Source: an uncultured Collinsella sp. (GTDB taxonomy: Bacteria > Actinomycetota > Coriobacteriia > Coriobacteriales > Coriobacteriaceae). From it: a DNA stretch of 6,356 nt. This document shows positions 6,246 through 6,356 of the stretch, piece after piece. The stretch spans positions 1-6,356 of the forward strand of contig CABUSL010000116.1 in the NCBI GenBank assembly GCA_902494295.1, read 5' to 3'. A model generated the notes under the pieces. The model was not told the origin of the DNA. It did not search any database and worked only from the letters and a program-made list of their open reading frames with translations. The position numbers were made by a program, and so were the translations under genes. Position 1 is the stretch's first letter. The number at the start of each line of letters is the position of its first letter.

Positions 6246-6356
6246 CTAGAAGCACCAAACGGGGCAGACGCAACACCATCTCGTCGCGGCCTCGGCGAGC
6301 GACATATCGCAGTCGAGGTAGACATCGAGGAAATCGTCAGATCCCGCACAGGGGGA
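6246..6356 (-). CDS. 3' end of a minus-strand gene; possible truncated PucR-type HTH regulator
   Basis: The - frame is open from the right edge to TAG at 6248-6246 and gives the last 36 residues of a protein that starts outside the window. The codons (GAC, CTC, GTC, TAC, GCC) match those of the operon genes, and a terminator-like hairpin follows, so a real gene is likely. Residues 10-26, LDVYLDCDMSLAEAATR, resemble the opening of the C-terminal helix-turn-helix of PucR/CdaR-type regulators (pattern Lxx-YL-8x-AA). In that family, residues like LFVHRNTxxYRL should follow. Here the frame instead ends in WCCVCPVWCF, with four Cys and two Trp in ten residues, and no other frame restores the recognition helix. 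The tail may come from a frameshift or deletion, making this a pseudogene, or the HTH resemblance may be chance. The family call is tentative; the presence of coding sequence is better supported. Confidence 0.5.
   Translation of the reverse strand, partial: SPCAGSDDFLDVYLDCDMSLAEAATRWCCVCPVWCF

Overview
The window looks like chromosomal DNA from a high-GC bacterium of the Actinomycetota. It is most likely a member of the Coriobacteriia, such as Collinsella or a relative. This is inferred from strong GC-rich codon use and from the pairing of a NIF3-family gene with a coiled-coil/zinc-ribbon gene, an order also known from actinobacteria (Rv2230c-Rv2229c in Mycobacterium tuberculosis). No marker here fixes the genus.

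Bases 1-5572 hold six genes on the + strand that read as one tightly packed operon: gpsA (5' end cut by the window edge), rpe, a group I cysteine desulfurase (IscS/NifS type), a NIF3/DUF34 dinuclear-metal protein, a coiled-coil protein with a C-terminal zinc ribbon, and coaBC. Junctions are an 18-nt gap, a 6-nt gap, two ATGA start/stop overlaps and a 3-nt gap. No promoter or terminator is visible between the genes, so co-transcription and translational coupling are likely. The products are housekeeping: glycerol-3-phosphate for phospholipids, pentose-phosphate interconversion, sulfur mobilisation for Fe-S clusters or tRNA thiolation, two poorly understood conserved proteins, and two steps of coenzyme A synthesis.

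Bases 5571-5773 hold a free-standing tRNA-Pro(GGG) unit with an A-tract and likely promoter just after the coaBC stop, an encoded CCA end, and a strong intrinsic terminator.

Bases 5774-6192 hold no gene I can support. The stretch looks more AT-rich than the operon. It carries a 16-nt palindrome, several short inverted repeats, and a recurring GCTGTAT / GCTGTATTTAT motif, and its role is unknown. From 6193 to the right edge there is a terminator-like hairpin and then the 3' end of a minus-strand reading frame. That frame starts like a PucR-type helix-turn-helix but ends in a short Cys/Trp-rich tail, which suggests a truncated or frameshifted regulator gene.

I see no CRISPR array, insertion sequence, prophage gene or defence system. 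The most notable points are the zinc ribbon with its first cysteine replaced, the repeat-rich spacer, and the odd C-terminus at the right edge.
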